Below the pieces are notes generated by a model. The model made no database searches. It was not told the origin of the DNA and saw only the letters and a program-made list of their open reading frames with translations. A stretch of DNA of 64,000 bases from Solen grandis (taxonomy: Eukaryota; Mollusca; Bivalvia; Adapedonta; Solenidae), in assembly GCA_021229015.1 (NCBI GenBank), contig CM037778.1, positions 81,883,842-81,947,841 of the forward strand, in the 5' to 3' direction. This document shows positions 36,492 to 46,995 of the stretch, piece by piece. Positions within the stretch are counted from its first letter, which is position 1, and the number at the start of each line of letters is the position of its first letter. Made by a program: the position numbers and the translations under genes.

Positions 36492-36758
36492 CTATAAGTG
36501 GGCGCTACGTAGTAAATAGAGACGAGAACCAATACTACTGGGAGAACCAGTTTCTATTTTTATCAAAGAAATCATCTCGTCAAATTTATTTAATAAACGA
36601 TAAAAAAGGGTGTTCTTGTTGTTGTTTTTAATTATTATAAAAGAAACATTGTTTTTATTTTTTTCTTTAAATTTCTTTACAAACTTATCACAAATAACAG
36701 ACACGTTTTCGAGATTCACCGTTATTTCATTGTTGTCGGCTGCAGCAATTGTTTCCAT
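36492..36758 (-). CDS. Small ORF, unknown, divergent from 36812
   Basis: Begins with an ATG at 36758 and runs 88 codons. The first 40 residues look protein-like (acidic start with AAADNNEITVNLENV, then lysine-rich KFVKKFKEKNKNN). The rest is low-complexity K/N and may be intron or random. It starts 53 bases from the plus-strand ORF at 36812, a head-to-head layout. I recognise no family. It could be a first coding exon or chance. Confidence 0.25.
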   Translation of the reverse strand: METIAAADNNEITVNLENVSVICDKFVKKFKEKNKNNVSFIIIKNNNKNTLFYRLLNKFDEMISLIKIETGSPSSIGSRLYLLRSAHL

Positions 36759-36811
36759 TTCAGGATAGGTCTAAAACGCTGACTATCTCTTTCTTCAAAA
36801 TTTCATTGAAA

Positions 36812-36988
36812 ATGTCAGGTTTTGATTTTGACGATGACATTGATCAGATCTTTCAAAATGCAACGCTGATGAACTGTCCTATCACAATCATAAACAACAC
36901 CTCGAAAACTGACGACACTTCTCCTACCTTGCCCAAACGCCGGAAAAGAATCTGTCCAGTTATCACGTCTGACACTGACAGTGATTAA
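36812..36988 (+). CDS. Small acidic ORF with basic cluster, unknown
   Basis: A 58-residue frame from ATG 36812 to TAA. It has an acidic N-terminus (GFDFDDDIDQIF), an S/T-rich middle, a basic cluster PKRRKR at residues 41-46 that resembles a nuclear localisation signal, and an acidic end SDTDSD. Such composition is unusual for random AT-rich DNA and resembles disordered nuclear or transposon-encoded proteins. The frame extends upstream to 36749 with poorer composition. It could be a complete microprotein, a first exon, or a transposon fragment. Confidence 0.4.
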   Translation: MSGFDFDDDIDQIFQNATLMNCPITIINNTSKTDDTSPTLPKRRKRICPVITSDTDSD

Positions 36989-37276
36989 AAAACGAAAGGT
37001 TTTCCAGGAGACATGTTTTATTCCAAATTCAGTGTTCACATGTTAGTGTTTTTCATTTTGTTAAAATCCACTTAGCATTACAGTTAGCGTGTTGGCCGCC
37101 ATTTTTCTTAAATACATGAGTAGAGGTGGGGGTGTGGCTTATATTCCACAGTAAAATTCATCCGCCATTGATGATTTTTTTTTTCTTTTCTTTTTTTGAA
37201 GAAAAAAGTAATAAAGCCATCAAAACCCTAAAAACTGACTTCTTCTGTTTTGAAAATGTAAAGGTATATAATAAAA

Positions 37277-37439
37277 GGAATATTGTGTTGCAGTAGCTTT
37301 CCGTGGCTTCGTATTTTGCTTCTCGCAGCGTAGGAAGAAAGATATCTCGCTCGACCTTCGGATTCGCGAGATATCTTTCTTCCCACGCTGCTCGGAGCAA
37401 AATACAAAGCCACGGAAAGCTACTGCAACATAATATTCC
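37277..37439. repeat. 163-bp foldback with 74-bp arms
   Basis: The arms at 37277-37350 and 37366-37439 are almost exact inverse copies (GGAATATTGTGTTGCAGTAG against its inverse). The loop is 15 bases. Similar ORFs on both strands here are the two readings of one palindrome. It resembles a MITE; no target duplication is evident. Confidence 0.9.
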
Positions 37440-38221
37440 CTATTTATTCTGCAGGTTGCAAAAAAAAAAATATTGTTCACAGTAACTGAAAGTAATCCAT
37501 TCTCCAATGCTACAACTATTATCCTCCACATTTAAAATAATAATACACACCTTTAAACATGTGACAGCAATAAGTCCTTTTTGTGTCACTTGCTGTAGGC
37601 AGAGGTGACACATTTGGATCACTTTTCCGTCGTCTGTCTGTTCGTCCGTCTGTCTGTCCGTCACTTTTTCCGTCACGCTTCAGCAGGTGACACACGTGTT
37701 CCAGAGAACACCTTTATTATATATTCTTCTTTGTGTGTTAAAATTGGTTTATTTGATTTTATTTGAATTATCTTACGCCATTTGACGCTAACGAAGGCTA
37801 ACAGATGACATGGCCAGTTCACCTAACAACTCTTTTCGGGATTCTGATAGAACTGAAACTTTAACACGCATCTCTGTAGTTAACTTAATACAGTGCTTGA
37901 TGACGAATGACCATCAGAAAGAAAATATAAGTCATTCATCACGGGGACCGTGTTCTGTCAAAATTATATGATCGGCACTATCGGTCTATTTATCCACTGT
38001 GTCAGATTACCACTGACCAAATTACACATGTTATTATGTACTGCCTCTGTAACACTGTTAAAAGACTGCAACTCTGGAACATTCTATGTATTTAACTCGG
38101 TGCAGTTGCGTATGAAAAGCTCATCAGCATAGCTCCCCGTGAGCAAACAACATAGGTGTTAACTGGTTTTACGTGACTGTTAAGGGTTAACTGTTTTAAG
38201 TTCATACTAAGATATTTGCAT
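37440..38221. other. Intergenic, no gene
   Basis: It contains the GCAGAGGTGACACATTTGG repeat near 37600 with a short (GTCT/GTCC)n run after it. No gene is supported. Confidence 0.5.
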
Positions 38222-38996
38222 CACAGGGACTCGAAGTTGCATGGGGCGAATCATTTCGTACTTAGTAGTAACATTAAAAATAGGAAGGGAGGACACTGTT
38301 TTGAGACCAAATTTGGAAAAACGCATTTATAACGAAATTCAACATGAAAATGGACCAGGTTTTGTTTTAAATGAATAAATTCAGAAATTCTTAAACGTAA
38401 ATGAGGTAGTTTTTCTCTTGTAACGATAATATCGTTAATTTATTGTTCCAATCGAGCTTGACAAGAGCCGAGGAAACCTATTTCCGGTTTCTTTTGAAGT
38501 GAATGTAAAGGTAAGTTTTTATTGGTCAATCAAAATGAAACGAAACTGACATTCCCGGGAAAACTTCATAAGTAACGGAGGTCCAGAATAGCATAAACAA
38601 CGCGATCGAAAGTGGGCGCCGTGTAATCATTGTCGGACAAGAAGGTTCAGGGAAGTCATACCTGCTTTCACAGTATTTGATTTAAATATATTGACCAATA
38701 AGCGCTTACATTTTATTCATTAGAAAAGAAACCGAAAGTAGCCGGTCCCGGCTGTTGTCAAGCTCGATTGGGACACTAAAACACTTGTTCGTCATTTATA
38801 AGAGTAAAAACATCACGGGAAACGACACAATTCTATACATCTATTCATTTCAAATGCATATGGACCATTTTATTGATCGTTATTTGCCGAAAATGCGATG
38901 TTCATAAAATAGCCGAAGATAGTGTCCTCCCTTCCTATTTTTAATGCTACCATTAAGTACGAAATGATTCGCCCCATGCAACTTCGAGCCCCTGTG
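38222..38996. mobile_element. 775-bp foldback transposon with 8-bp target duplication
   Basis: The ends CACAGGGACTCGAAGTTGC and the inverted GCAACTTCGAGCCCCTGTG are flanked on both sides by ATTTGCAT (38214-38221, 38997-39004), a perfect 8-bp target duplication. Inversion is strong for about 80 bases and continues weakly for about 330 bases, including CAATCGAGCTTGACAA and its inverse. An 8-bp target fits hAT- or P-type transposition. No transposase is present. The centre (38572-38685) carries an open frame with a P-loop motif. Confidence 0.85.
38572..38685 (+). CDS. Short P-loop-like frame inside the foldback element
   Basis: This open stretch has no ATG. It reads 37 residues and includes RRVIIVGQEGSGKSYLL: a hydrophobic strand followed by GQEGSGKS (38635-38658), which fits the Walker A pattern GxxxxGK[ST] of nucleotide-binding proteins. 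It ends at TAA 38683-38685. The frame sits exactly in the non-palindromic middle of the element, where captured host sequence would be expected. A chance Walker A pattern in 128 kb of six-frame translation is quite possible; the preceding hydrophobic strand makes capture somewhat more likely. Confidence 0.3.
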   Translation, partial: VTEVQNSINNAIESGRRVIIVGQEGSGKSYLLSQYLI

Positions 38997-39004
38997 ATTT
39001 GCAT

Positions 39005-39360
39005 AGCATGGTTAAATCATTACTGTATTATGAAAAATGCATATTGCACTAGATATGTATTTATGCATAATACATATATGTGAATGTCAGTACTGCCTAG
39101 CAACTTAGAAAAGGAATTTGGAATCATGTTTGTGTTTTGTTGTTTTTTCTTCTTTTTTTCTCAATCATATTGTATATTTCATTAATCTCTCATCTCGGAC
39201 TACATGTATACTGAATATTGTATGTATATCAAAATTATGTATATATTCATGCTATGTTCACTTGTTTACTTTTTTAATTTGACTTTTCCACTGTAATACA
39301 TGTATTTGATATGCTCTCTTCATAAGAAGGAATAAAAGATTGTTGAATTGAATTGAATTG
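39005..39360 (+). repeat. LINE 3' tail with TTGAA repeats
   Basis: The segment ends AATAAAAGATTGTTGAATTG followed by further GAATTG units (to about 39360). Short tandem TTGAA/ATTG tails are typical of the 3' ends of CR1/Jockey-type LINEs. No ORF is left. Confidence 0.45.
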
Positions 39361-40018
39361 ACCCTAGTGGGAATTTTACCGACAACCCTCGGTTCACAGC
39401 CAAGTGCCATCAATGCCGGTTTTTTTTATAAACTCATAGTCCCTGCCTGTGATTCAGCACTTTGACATAACTCATATCTGTTCAGACGAATCCCAACAGT
39501 AAAAAAAACCAAAAAAAACCCCATTTTTCTAGTGTTATCTATTTTCATAGACACCCGCCTATTCGTTCACCTATCTGTACATCTCTATAGATGCCCGTCT
39601 GTTCATCCATCCACCATCCATCCATCCATATTCATCCTCCCACACATCTACTGGTCCAAAACAAATTGAATAAGGTTGTATACATATAGACTGCGTAATT
39701 CGACCAAATCCTGACTTGTCTATTCACGATTATGGTAATCAAAGGACCGCAGGTATATATACTCTTTGCAATCAACCTGTTACGACTAGTTAAACCGTAG
39801 AATTTCCAGATCAAATGAGAAGCGCAATACCTAGACTAGAGTCGTGTCCTCAGAGGGAGTGTTTACAATTCTTATACCGAGAGAAATAACGAGGTATAAC
39901 GAGAAATAACTAAAATAAGACGTACATGGGACAGGCGACTGGTCTGCTCCTACTTGGAAGGATTATCTCGTATACAGACTGCATGAAGGTACGGAATAAC
40001 TAAGCAAATTCAATATTA

Positions 40019-40052
<34 letters not shown>

Positions 40053-41509
40053 GTTGTTGTTGTTTATTTCCTTTCACAATCAATAATTAAAAAAGAAAAC
40101 ACATTACCTCTATCTATCTATCGTTTCGCTGTCTCTTTAATGCTCTCTTTGTCCACTTTTTGACCATTTTTTCTTGCTTTCGTTTATCTTCACACTGATC
40201 CATCCATTAATTCATTTATCCAATATATTTAACCTTTATGTACACATATTAACATTAGAAATATGATCATGGTCTTTTACATAGACAAAAGACAACAATG
40301 ATTATGTATGTAATTATGATATGTATTAAGTGCAATTTATCATTATGAGTGGTGTCAATGAGAATTGTCATTACAATACCGCCTGTCTATATTTGACAGT
40401 GCATTAATTACTTGAATTAAGGACTCAAATTGGCTCAAAAGCCTATTGAATGTCACATGTTGAATATGACAATTAAAACTTGCTATAAATTACATATTCG
40501 TAACAACTCTACTCAGGTAGCAATTTCTATTCATTGTTAAAGCTATCGGAAGGATCAGTTCTGGGCGGCTGTGTATTGAGCAAGAGAGTTCAAATATTAG
40601 ACCAGGTAAAAAGAAGCTTTACCCTGTATGTAAACAAGGCGCGGGTGTAGTTTGCTGAATTGAGAATTTAATCGAAGATCAGTTCTTCCTGTTTGAAATT
40701 CTGTGTCCATAATCCCAAGATTTTGACTTAAACCAAGTCGTATTTTACACTCCTGTCTCTTTAAAATTCCCTATCCTTCTTTTGTAGTAGGGTTTCTTTC
40801 CAAGAAATCGCGATGATACTCTTCAGTCAATTCAGTATTTCCAGCAACTGCAGCATCAGTAAGTAGTAGTAGTAGTAGAAGTAGTTGTAGTAGTTGCAAT
40901 TTTAGCAGTTGCTGCAGTGTTAATAGTGATAGTGATAATTGAAGTTATATCGGGAGGAGAAAGGCACCAGCAGTAGTAGTAGTTGCAGTAGTAGTATTAG
41001 TTTCAACAGCAGTAGCAATAGTTTAAATAGGATTGTGATAAAAGTTTCATTCGGAATGAAAACATCGCTGGGCACCAGATCCCAACTGTTCTTCTACCGT
41101 ATATAACGGCGTGTCAAAAGTATATGTTTATACAAAATTTAATATACCTCATCATATTATATCAGTTATAAATACATTTGCATTGCATCGTAGCAAATAT
41201 CAGGATATCCGCCAGCATACTGCAAAATTGTGATATGATTTGTGCATACAATACATATCGTTTAAATCCAGCAATGAAAAAACGTCATTGCAACAGAATT
41301 TGCCTTAATTTCTACGTTCCTAAAACCAGTCAATGTAAATAAAACATAGATTGAACTACACACGTGCTCAGCTATATCGCGTTTCATTTGAGCGATGTCA
41401 TATATCGATTTGCCCTTGAACAGCTCTGCGGATCTAATACAAATAGTCACTTCGATTTGTTTGTCTAGTTACATACAGGATTTTAGTCATTTTGGGACGT
41501 CGTAGGTAT
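39361..41509. other. Intergenic with simple repeats
   Basis: (CT)n at about 40021-40049 followed by (GTT)n, and (AGT)n interspersed at 40861-40995. A 66-base open stretch at 40541-40606 ends at a donor-like CAG|GTAAAA, but has no clear acceptor. No gene is claimed. Confidence 0.5.
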
Positions 41510-41710
41510 GAGATTTGATACCTCACCACTCATTATCCTGACACTGAGCCAACGAGTCCTTTGTTAACCCTTAATTGCTGAGTGCCAAATAGGGGAGATC
41601 AACATTTTCCATTTCAACGACATTTAAATATCGCGACTGGGAATCTAACCCAAGACCTCCCGGTCACGGACATGCTCTCTGTATTCATCAAAGCTCATCA
41701 CCACTACTAA
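41510..41710 (-). repeat. SINE, minus-strand copy
   Basis: The reverse complement contains GGAGGTCTTGGGTTAGATTC (box B region), CACTCAGCAATTAAGGGTTA and GTGTCAGGATAATG in the same order as 35995-36309. It lacks the tail. Confidence 0.7.
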
Positions 41711-42103
41711 TAAAGATAACAATTGTTCACTATTTATAAATTACAGAATTTATTTTTAATTATTTTTATTGCGTGTACGTTAATGCGTGACTTGATTTTC
41801 ATATACGCCAAATGCATATACATGTACAATAAATTGAAATGATAACATGACTGTGAACTGTACTTGTATACGTCAAACAAAATTATGCTCTTTTCTGTTT
41901 AATCATTCAATCACCTGTGTTGTTTTGTACATACCAGCGTAGCCTGAGGTCACATTTTCAACTAAATACAATACACATTCACAGCTTTGTCTTTATCAGA
42001 CACGAGGTCGATAATCAATGAAACAAGCGCGGTCTATGATGTCAGGTATAGGCTTATTAAGTCTTCGCATTCTCGTCCACTCGTCTGTCCATCTCTTGTC
42101 GAG

Positions 42104-42185
42104 GGGACTCCATGACCGAGAAATCACAGTCGTAGACTTACTATCACCGCAGTGGTTCGAATCCCGATCTGGTTAACCGAATATT
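42104..42185 (+). repeat. tRNA-like SINE head
   Basis: A strong box B, GGTTCGAATCC (42154-42164), lies about 40 bases after a damaged box A (CATGACCGAG). No SINE body follows, so it is a truncated copy. Confidence 0.5.
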
Positions 42186-42690
42186 TCATTTTAGGAAGAA
42201 TTTAATGGATCTTTCTCCACCTGTAGCTTGACGTCGCTGAAATATCTGAAATACTGTCGTGGTCACGGTTAACTCCAAAGCAATTATATATTGACATAAA
42301 ACGTGTAAAGCAAATGCACGTTTTTTTTTTTGGGGGGGGGGGGGTTTGTTTTTTTGTTGTTTTGTGGGTTTTTTTTTTACAATGATTGCTTGTGAGCTAG
42401 AAGTAGTTAATGTTTTATTAATAGATCGATATTTGTAGCAAAATATATTGGACAACAGGTATTTCATGTTTAATGTTTAGTTTATACCTTTGTAAGATTA
42501 GATTTATATTCTGCATCTTAAGATTGCTTTACAAAATCAGCAGTAATTCAAGGAAAATACTGGAGGAAATAAAGATATAATGACCATGTCAGAGTTGATT
42601 CATTCTGTATTCTTTCGTTGTATATTGTAATTATATATTTCTGCTACGATTCTTCAATTATAGGATTTCTTTTTTGTTGTCGTTGTTTCA

Positions 42691-43009
42691 GAAAATATGA
42701 AGTTTTCCTACCGGAAGTCTTCCCCCAACACGCAATGCGTTATCCTCGTTCTTTGTATCATCTCCATTGCCATGGTGTACCGCATCACCACCCGGCTCTT
42801 CTCGACAGCGCCTGTAGAATCAACACAGCCAGATCACGTGGTGAATAATCAGCCAATCCGATATGAGGATACAAATCGCGTAATAGATGAGCATCAAGTC
42901 CGCTACAATACCTTCAAAAATAGTTCCTCCAATTCGGGTCAAGACGTTGCTTTGAAAGTGTCGGACCAAAATGGGAGAAAGGCAAACCATTCTGTGATAT
43001 CTGGTGAAG
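42691..43009 (+). CDS. Exon encoding start of a type II membrane protein
   Basis: After a pyrimidine-rich acceptor (GTTGTCGTTGTTTCAG) the exon has ATG at 42697. It encodes a short basic cytosolic tail (KFSYRKSSPNTQ), a single hydrophobic segment at residues 14-28 and a hydrophilic stem with two N-glycosylation sequons (N75-S-S, N97-H-S). This is the layout of Golgi type II enzymes such as glycosyl- and sulfotransferases, which begin with a membrane anchor and variable stem. A donor-like GAAG|GTGGGT ends it in phase 1. The catalytic part is not here, so the enzyme class is inference. The best host-gene candidate in the window. Confidence 0.55.
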
Positions 43010-45089
43010 GTGGGTAGATAGCGATTTAACTGCACTGGAATGCCAGAAGTGTCAAGTTGCCAAATGAGAATGAAGCTGGAACCAAAACGGATAAAGTTAT
43101 TACTTTCGTTATGACGATCGTAATGATAGCATTTGATAAATACCATTTGACACTACTAGTCAAACATTTTGATCTGATTTTAGTGACTTTAAAGTAACAT
43201 ACACTCAAGGAGGATCGGATGTTATCATAATTATATGCATAGTATATAAGTAAAACCGTTTTTCAACTCACATGCAGACCCTTTTAGAGATGTCATTTTT
43301 ATACGCATCGTCGGAACCCATGGTGTATATTCCATTATCACTACCACTTTGTATATATGTATATCGTTGGATTTTCAACTGGCAAAACTTCGTTTTCATG
43401 AATAAATATCAGTTTAATTGCAAACGTAGTATTTTGAATACTCTTAATTGAATTTACAAAAGCTTACGCCAAAATCCTAACTTTATGTAATACGCCGTCT
43501 CATTAGTCTAGTCATCCGTGCTGTCTCCCCCACGGATAAATGAAACGCCTGATGATACATGAGCACGAAGTTTTCCTTATCAAATAGCCAAAGGTTGATT
43601 AATTAATATAACACTAAATGCAACATTACCCTCTAATAATCTTGCATTAAAATTAGATCTTAGTTTAATTTTTTTAGTTATCCAAGTACCTTTCTTTGTT
43701 TCTATAAATGTTAAATATACTATTTGAAAATACTTTTTAATTGAAATACTATTATTCATGCAACAAGATTCTCTCTACAATGCAGATATGTTTACTTACT
43801 CTCTAAACACAAACAAGCAAAAGATGCAAGACTGATTGTTCCACTTCCGTTACAGCTCTTTTATTACTAGTTTGAGATATAAGTTATCTCCCTTGATATG
43901 TATTTTAAAGAATAAAAATGCATTGCTGTAAGTAATACGCGTGTATGTGTGTTTGTGTGTGCGCATGCTTGCTTTATTATCTTATTTTATGTGTATATAA
44001 CAGTTTATTATGCCAGAAAATTTTAAAATGACTTTAATAAATGATATTCAAAAGCTGTTTTTTTATTTATCTATTCCGTTTTGTTTTTGCTGTTTGACAA
44101 TTCAAATTAAGATGCTATTGCAAATATATACATTTAACATAATATGTCACCCAAAACCAGTTTTGTTTTTCTCTAATCGGTCAAAGAAGGAAAAATAATG
44201 ATGACGAGTTTGTTTAGTTGATCGTTCATTTTCTAGCGGAATTACTGTCTTTTTTTTTTTTTTAGCGATTGAAAATAAGTTCATGCATAAAGCAAGTAAA
44301 ATGTGGCATACCATGAGACCTTTCTGAAAGAAATAGCCTCGATATACGTTCATGTCATGGTAAATGCTGTTTTTTGTTTTTGTTTTGTTTTTTGTTGTTG
44401 TTGTTGTTTTTTGGGGTGGGGGTTCTTATGAATGTGATCACAAATGTAATATATAAATTCAATTAATGCTATACAGCAAAACTGCGACTAACTACAAATA
44501 CACAGTAATTTGATTAGATCTCATAGTTTCCACTTTTTCCTCAGATTATAAAAGTTTTACAGTACAATAAAACTTCATTTAAAGACCACCTCAATATAAA
44601 GACAACTATTTTCAGCTCCGCTTTTCCCTATGACCTGTTAATTTCAAATCCGGTTATCAGACCACCTCATTATTAAGACCAAATGATGGTAGTCCAATGG
44701 GTGGTCTTATTATTGGGATTTTACTGTGGTTATTATAATTCATACTATTATTGCATCACTTTTTATTCCTATTTTATCATCTATATTAAATAGCCCTTTA
44801 TAAAGTCTCAAACACTTAAAACGATGCAATCATCATCCATTTTCATTTAATTTTAGTTTATTTCTAACATCAACACTACGAAACTCATATATCCAATCAC
44901 GTATGTCTTCCACACAGAGTATGAAACATTAGAAAACATTGGTTATCTCCGTGAAATGCCATAGGGACCGAAATGTAGCGAAACCATAACAGGGACTTTA
45001 CCTTGACCTGATTATAGTTTATGTCATACGAGCGAATGTATTACCACTTTATCAATCTTCGCTGGGGGTATATTTGAACATGATTGTGA
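43010..45089 (+). other. Presumed intron, no further exon seen
   Basis: AT-rich sequence with a (TTG)n near 44393-44410. A fragment of the repeat also found at 57310-57610 (GAAACATTAGAAAACATTGG, GGGACTTTACCTTGACCTGA) lies at 44915-45120. I see no coding segment. Confidence 0.45.
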
Positions 45090-45238
45090 AATTGACTTTA
45101 GTAGCCATCCTGTAGCTCGACTAATTGACAGTAGCCAGCTGTGATGTGCCAACTGCGTTTTGGCGCTGCTTTATGGCTGCCTCGGTTGTTTCGCTGATAA
45201 TACCCTTTTGGCTTAACAGCTCTTGCGCCATCGTGGAC

Positions 45239-45758
45239 TTAGGTCTCTCCACTCTCACACATTTGTGCTGAACTTCCATTATCCATGGTAAGATGCTGAT
45301 ATTTAGAGAGATTTATTGCTATGTCCTTGAATCGCTTCTTTGGGGCACCACGGCACGTTTTCCTTCCTGTAGTTCGCCAAAGAGTAGTTTCTTGGGGAGT
45401 CGATGGTCTGGCATACGGACTACGTGTCCCGCCCAGCGGAGTTGTGACTGCATGAGCATAGTGTAGATGCTGGGCAGACCAGCTCGGGTGAGGACTTCTG
45501 TGTCGGGTATCTTTTCTTGCCACTTGATACTGAGAAGCTTTCGGAGGCTTGTCGTGTGGAAGTGGTTCAGCTTTCTGGCGTGCCTCTGGTAGACAGTCCA
45601 CGCTTCACAGCCATACAGCAGTGTGGTGAGAACCACAGCACGGTAGACCTTAATCTTTGTCTCTGTTGTGATGCCTCTTCTGTCCCACACGTTCTTGTAC
45701 AGTCTGCGAAAGCAACGCTCGCTTTGGCCAGTCTAGCGTTCACCTCGTCATCGATCAC
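45239..45758 (-). pseudogene. LINE C-terminal region, frameshifted
   Basis: Two overlapping frames (45319-45690, then 45239-45601) carry TTLLYGCEAWTVYQRHARKL and LRWAGHVVRMPDHRLPKKLL, followed in the other frame by GRKTCRGAPKKRFKDIA. These are the usual end segments of RTE-like ORFs. The change of frame is near 45350-45400. Confidence 0.85.
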
Positions 45759-46333
45759 AACGTTCCTGGAGAGAGTGCTACTAGGTACGTGAACTTGTCC
45801 ACTACATTTATCCGTTGGTTGTTGATGGTGATGTTGGGCTCAACATACGGTTTGCCTGGTGCTGGCTGATGCATGACTTCGGTCTTCTTTGTGCTGATAG
45901 TGAGGCCAAAGTTGTCACAGGCATCAGAGAACTTGTCAACGCTATGCTGCATATTTGCCTCGGAGGTAGCGTTGAGGGCAGAATCATCAGCAAACAGGAG
46001 GTCGTTGATGGAATCCGATTGAACCTTGGTCTTCGCTTGCAGCCGTCTGAGGTTGAAGACTGAACCATCAAAGCGCCATTTGATGCCGATTCCGGTGTCC
46101 ATGCCATCGAAGGCATCAGTCAGCATGGCGGAGAACATCAAGCTGAAAAGCGTCGGGGCGAGGACGCAGCCCTGCTTCACTCCATTGGAGACAGAGAATG
46201 GCTCTGAAGATTCACCGCTGTCTTGGACTCTCGCCTGCATCCCATCGTGCAGCTGTCGAACGATGGTGATGAATTTTTGGGCATCCGTACTTCGCCATGA
46301 TTCGCCAAAGGCCCTCTCTGCTGACAGTGTCAA
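45755..46333 (-). pseudogene. LINE reverse transcriptase, palm and thumb
   Basis: It contains SNGVKQGCVLAPTLFSLMFS and then LLFADDSAL. FADD (45983-45994) is the catalytic box that is more often YADD; F is a common variant in this LINE group. TISTKKTEVM follows, as in RT motif D/E. It overlaps the previous RT piece by 122 bases in another frame. Confidence 0.9.
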
Positions 46334-46943
46334 AAGCCTTGGTCAGATCGACGTAAGTGGAGTACAGGTCGGAGTTCTGTTCCTGACACTTCTCTTGCAG
46401 CTGACGTGCAGCGAACACCATGTCGATTGTACCGCGATTCTTCCGGAAGCCGCACTGACTCTCGGGCAGGAGGCCATCCTCAAGGTGTTTAATGAGACGG
46501 TTAAGTAGAACTCGCGCTAACGTCTTGCCTGCGATGGAGAGAAGGGAAATTCCACGGTGGTTGTCGCAGGCCTGTCTATTTCCCTTTCGCTTGTACAGGT
46601 GGATGATTGAGGCATCCTTGAGGTCTTGGGGCACCTTCCCTTGGTCCCAAATGAGCTCAAACAGGTGGTGGAGTTTTTCGACTAGAGCCATACCCCCTTC
46701 TTTGTAAATTTCAGCTGGGATGGAGTCTCCGCCAGGTGCTTTGCCAGTTGACAGCAGACTGATTGCTTTCTGGATCTCTTCCAAAGTGGGAACGGCGTCC
46801 AGTGACTGGTTGATGGGAACCTGGGACAGTCGGTTGATTGCTTCGTCGTTGATGGTAGAGGGCGGTTCAGAACGCCATTGAAATGCTCCGCCCACCTGTC
46901 GAGTATCTTTTCCTTCTCTGTGATTAGTGTTAACCGTCAGCAC
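46212..46943 (-). pseudogene. LINE reverse transcriptase, fingers and first palm motif
   Basis: RT signatures in order: STGKAPGGDSIPAEIYKEGG, DASIIHLYKRKGNR, NHRGISLLSIAGKTLARVL, SQCGFRKNRGTIDMVF and YVDLTKAFDTVSREGLW, where the D of DLTKAFD is the first catalytic aspartate. The start is not natural: the preceding 60 bases carry a frameshift from the endonuclease. The frame is lost after CPKIHHH through another indel, and the reading resumes in the next frame. Confidence 0.9.
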
Positions 46944-46995
46944 TGAGGAGAGGGGATGAGCCTGATGGAGTTGGCCCGTAGACTTCCTTCAGTCC

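Noticed and set aside
37158..37531. Several overlapping ORFs on both strands
   Set aside because: They are forward and reverse readings of one palindrome, as shown by the identical peptides from both arms.
40541..40606. Exon-like segment with a donor at CAG|GTAAAA
   Set aside because: Only 22 codons and no convincing acceptor or partner exon.
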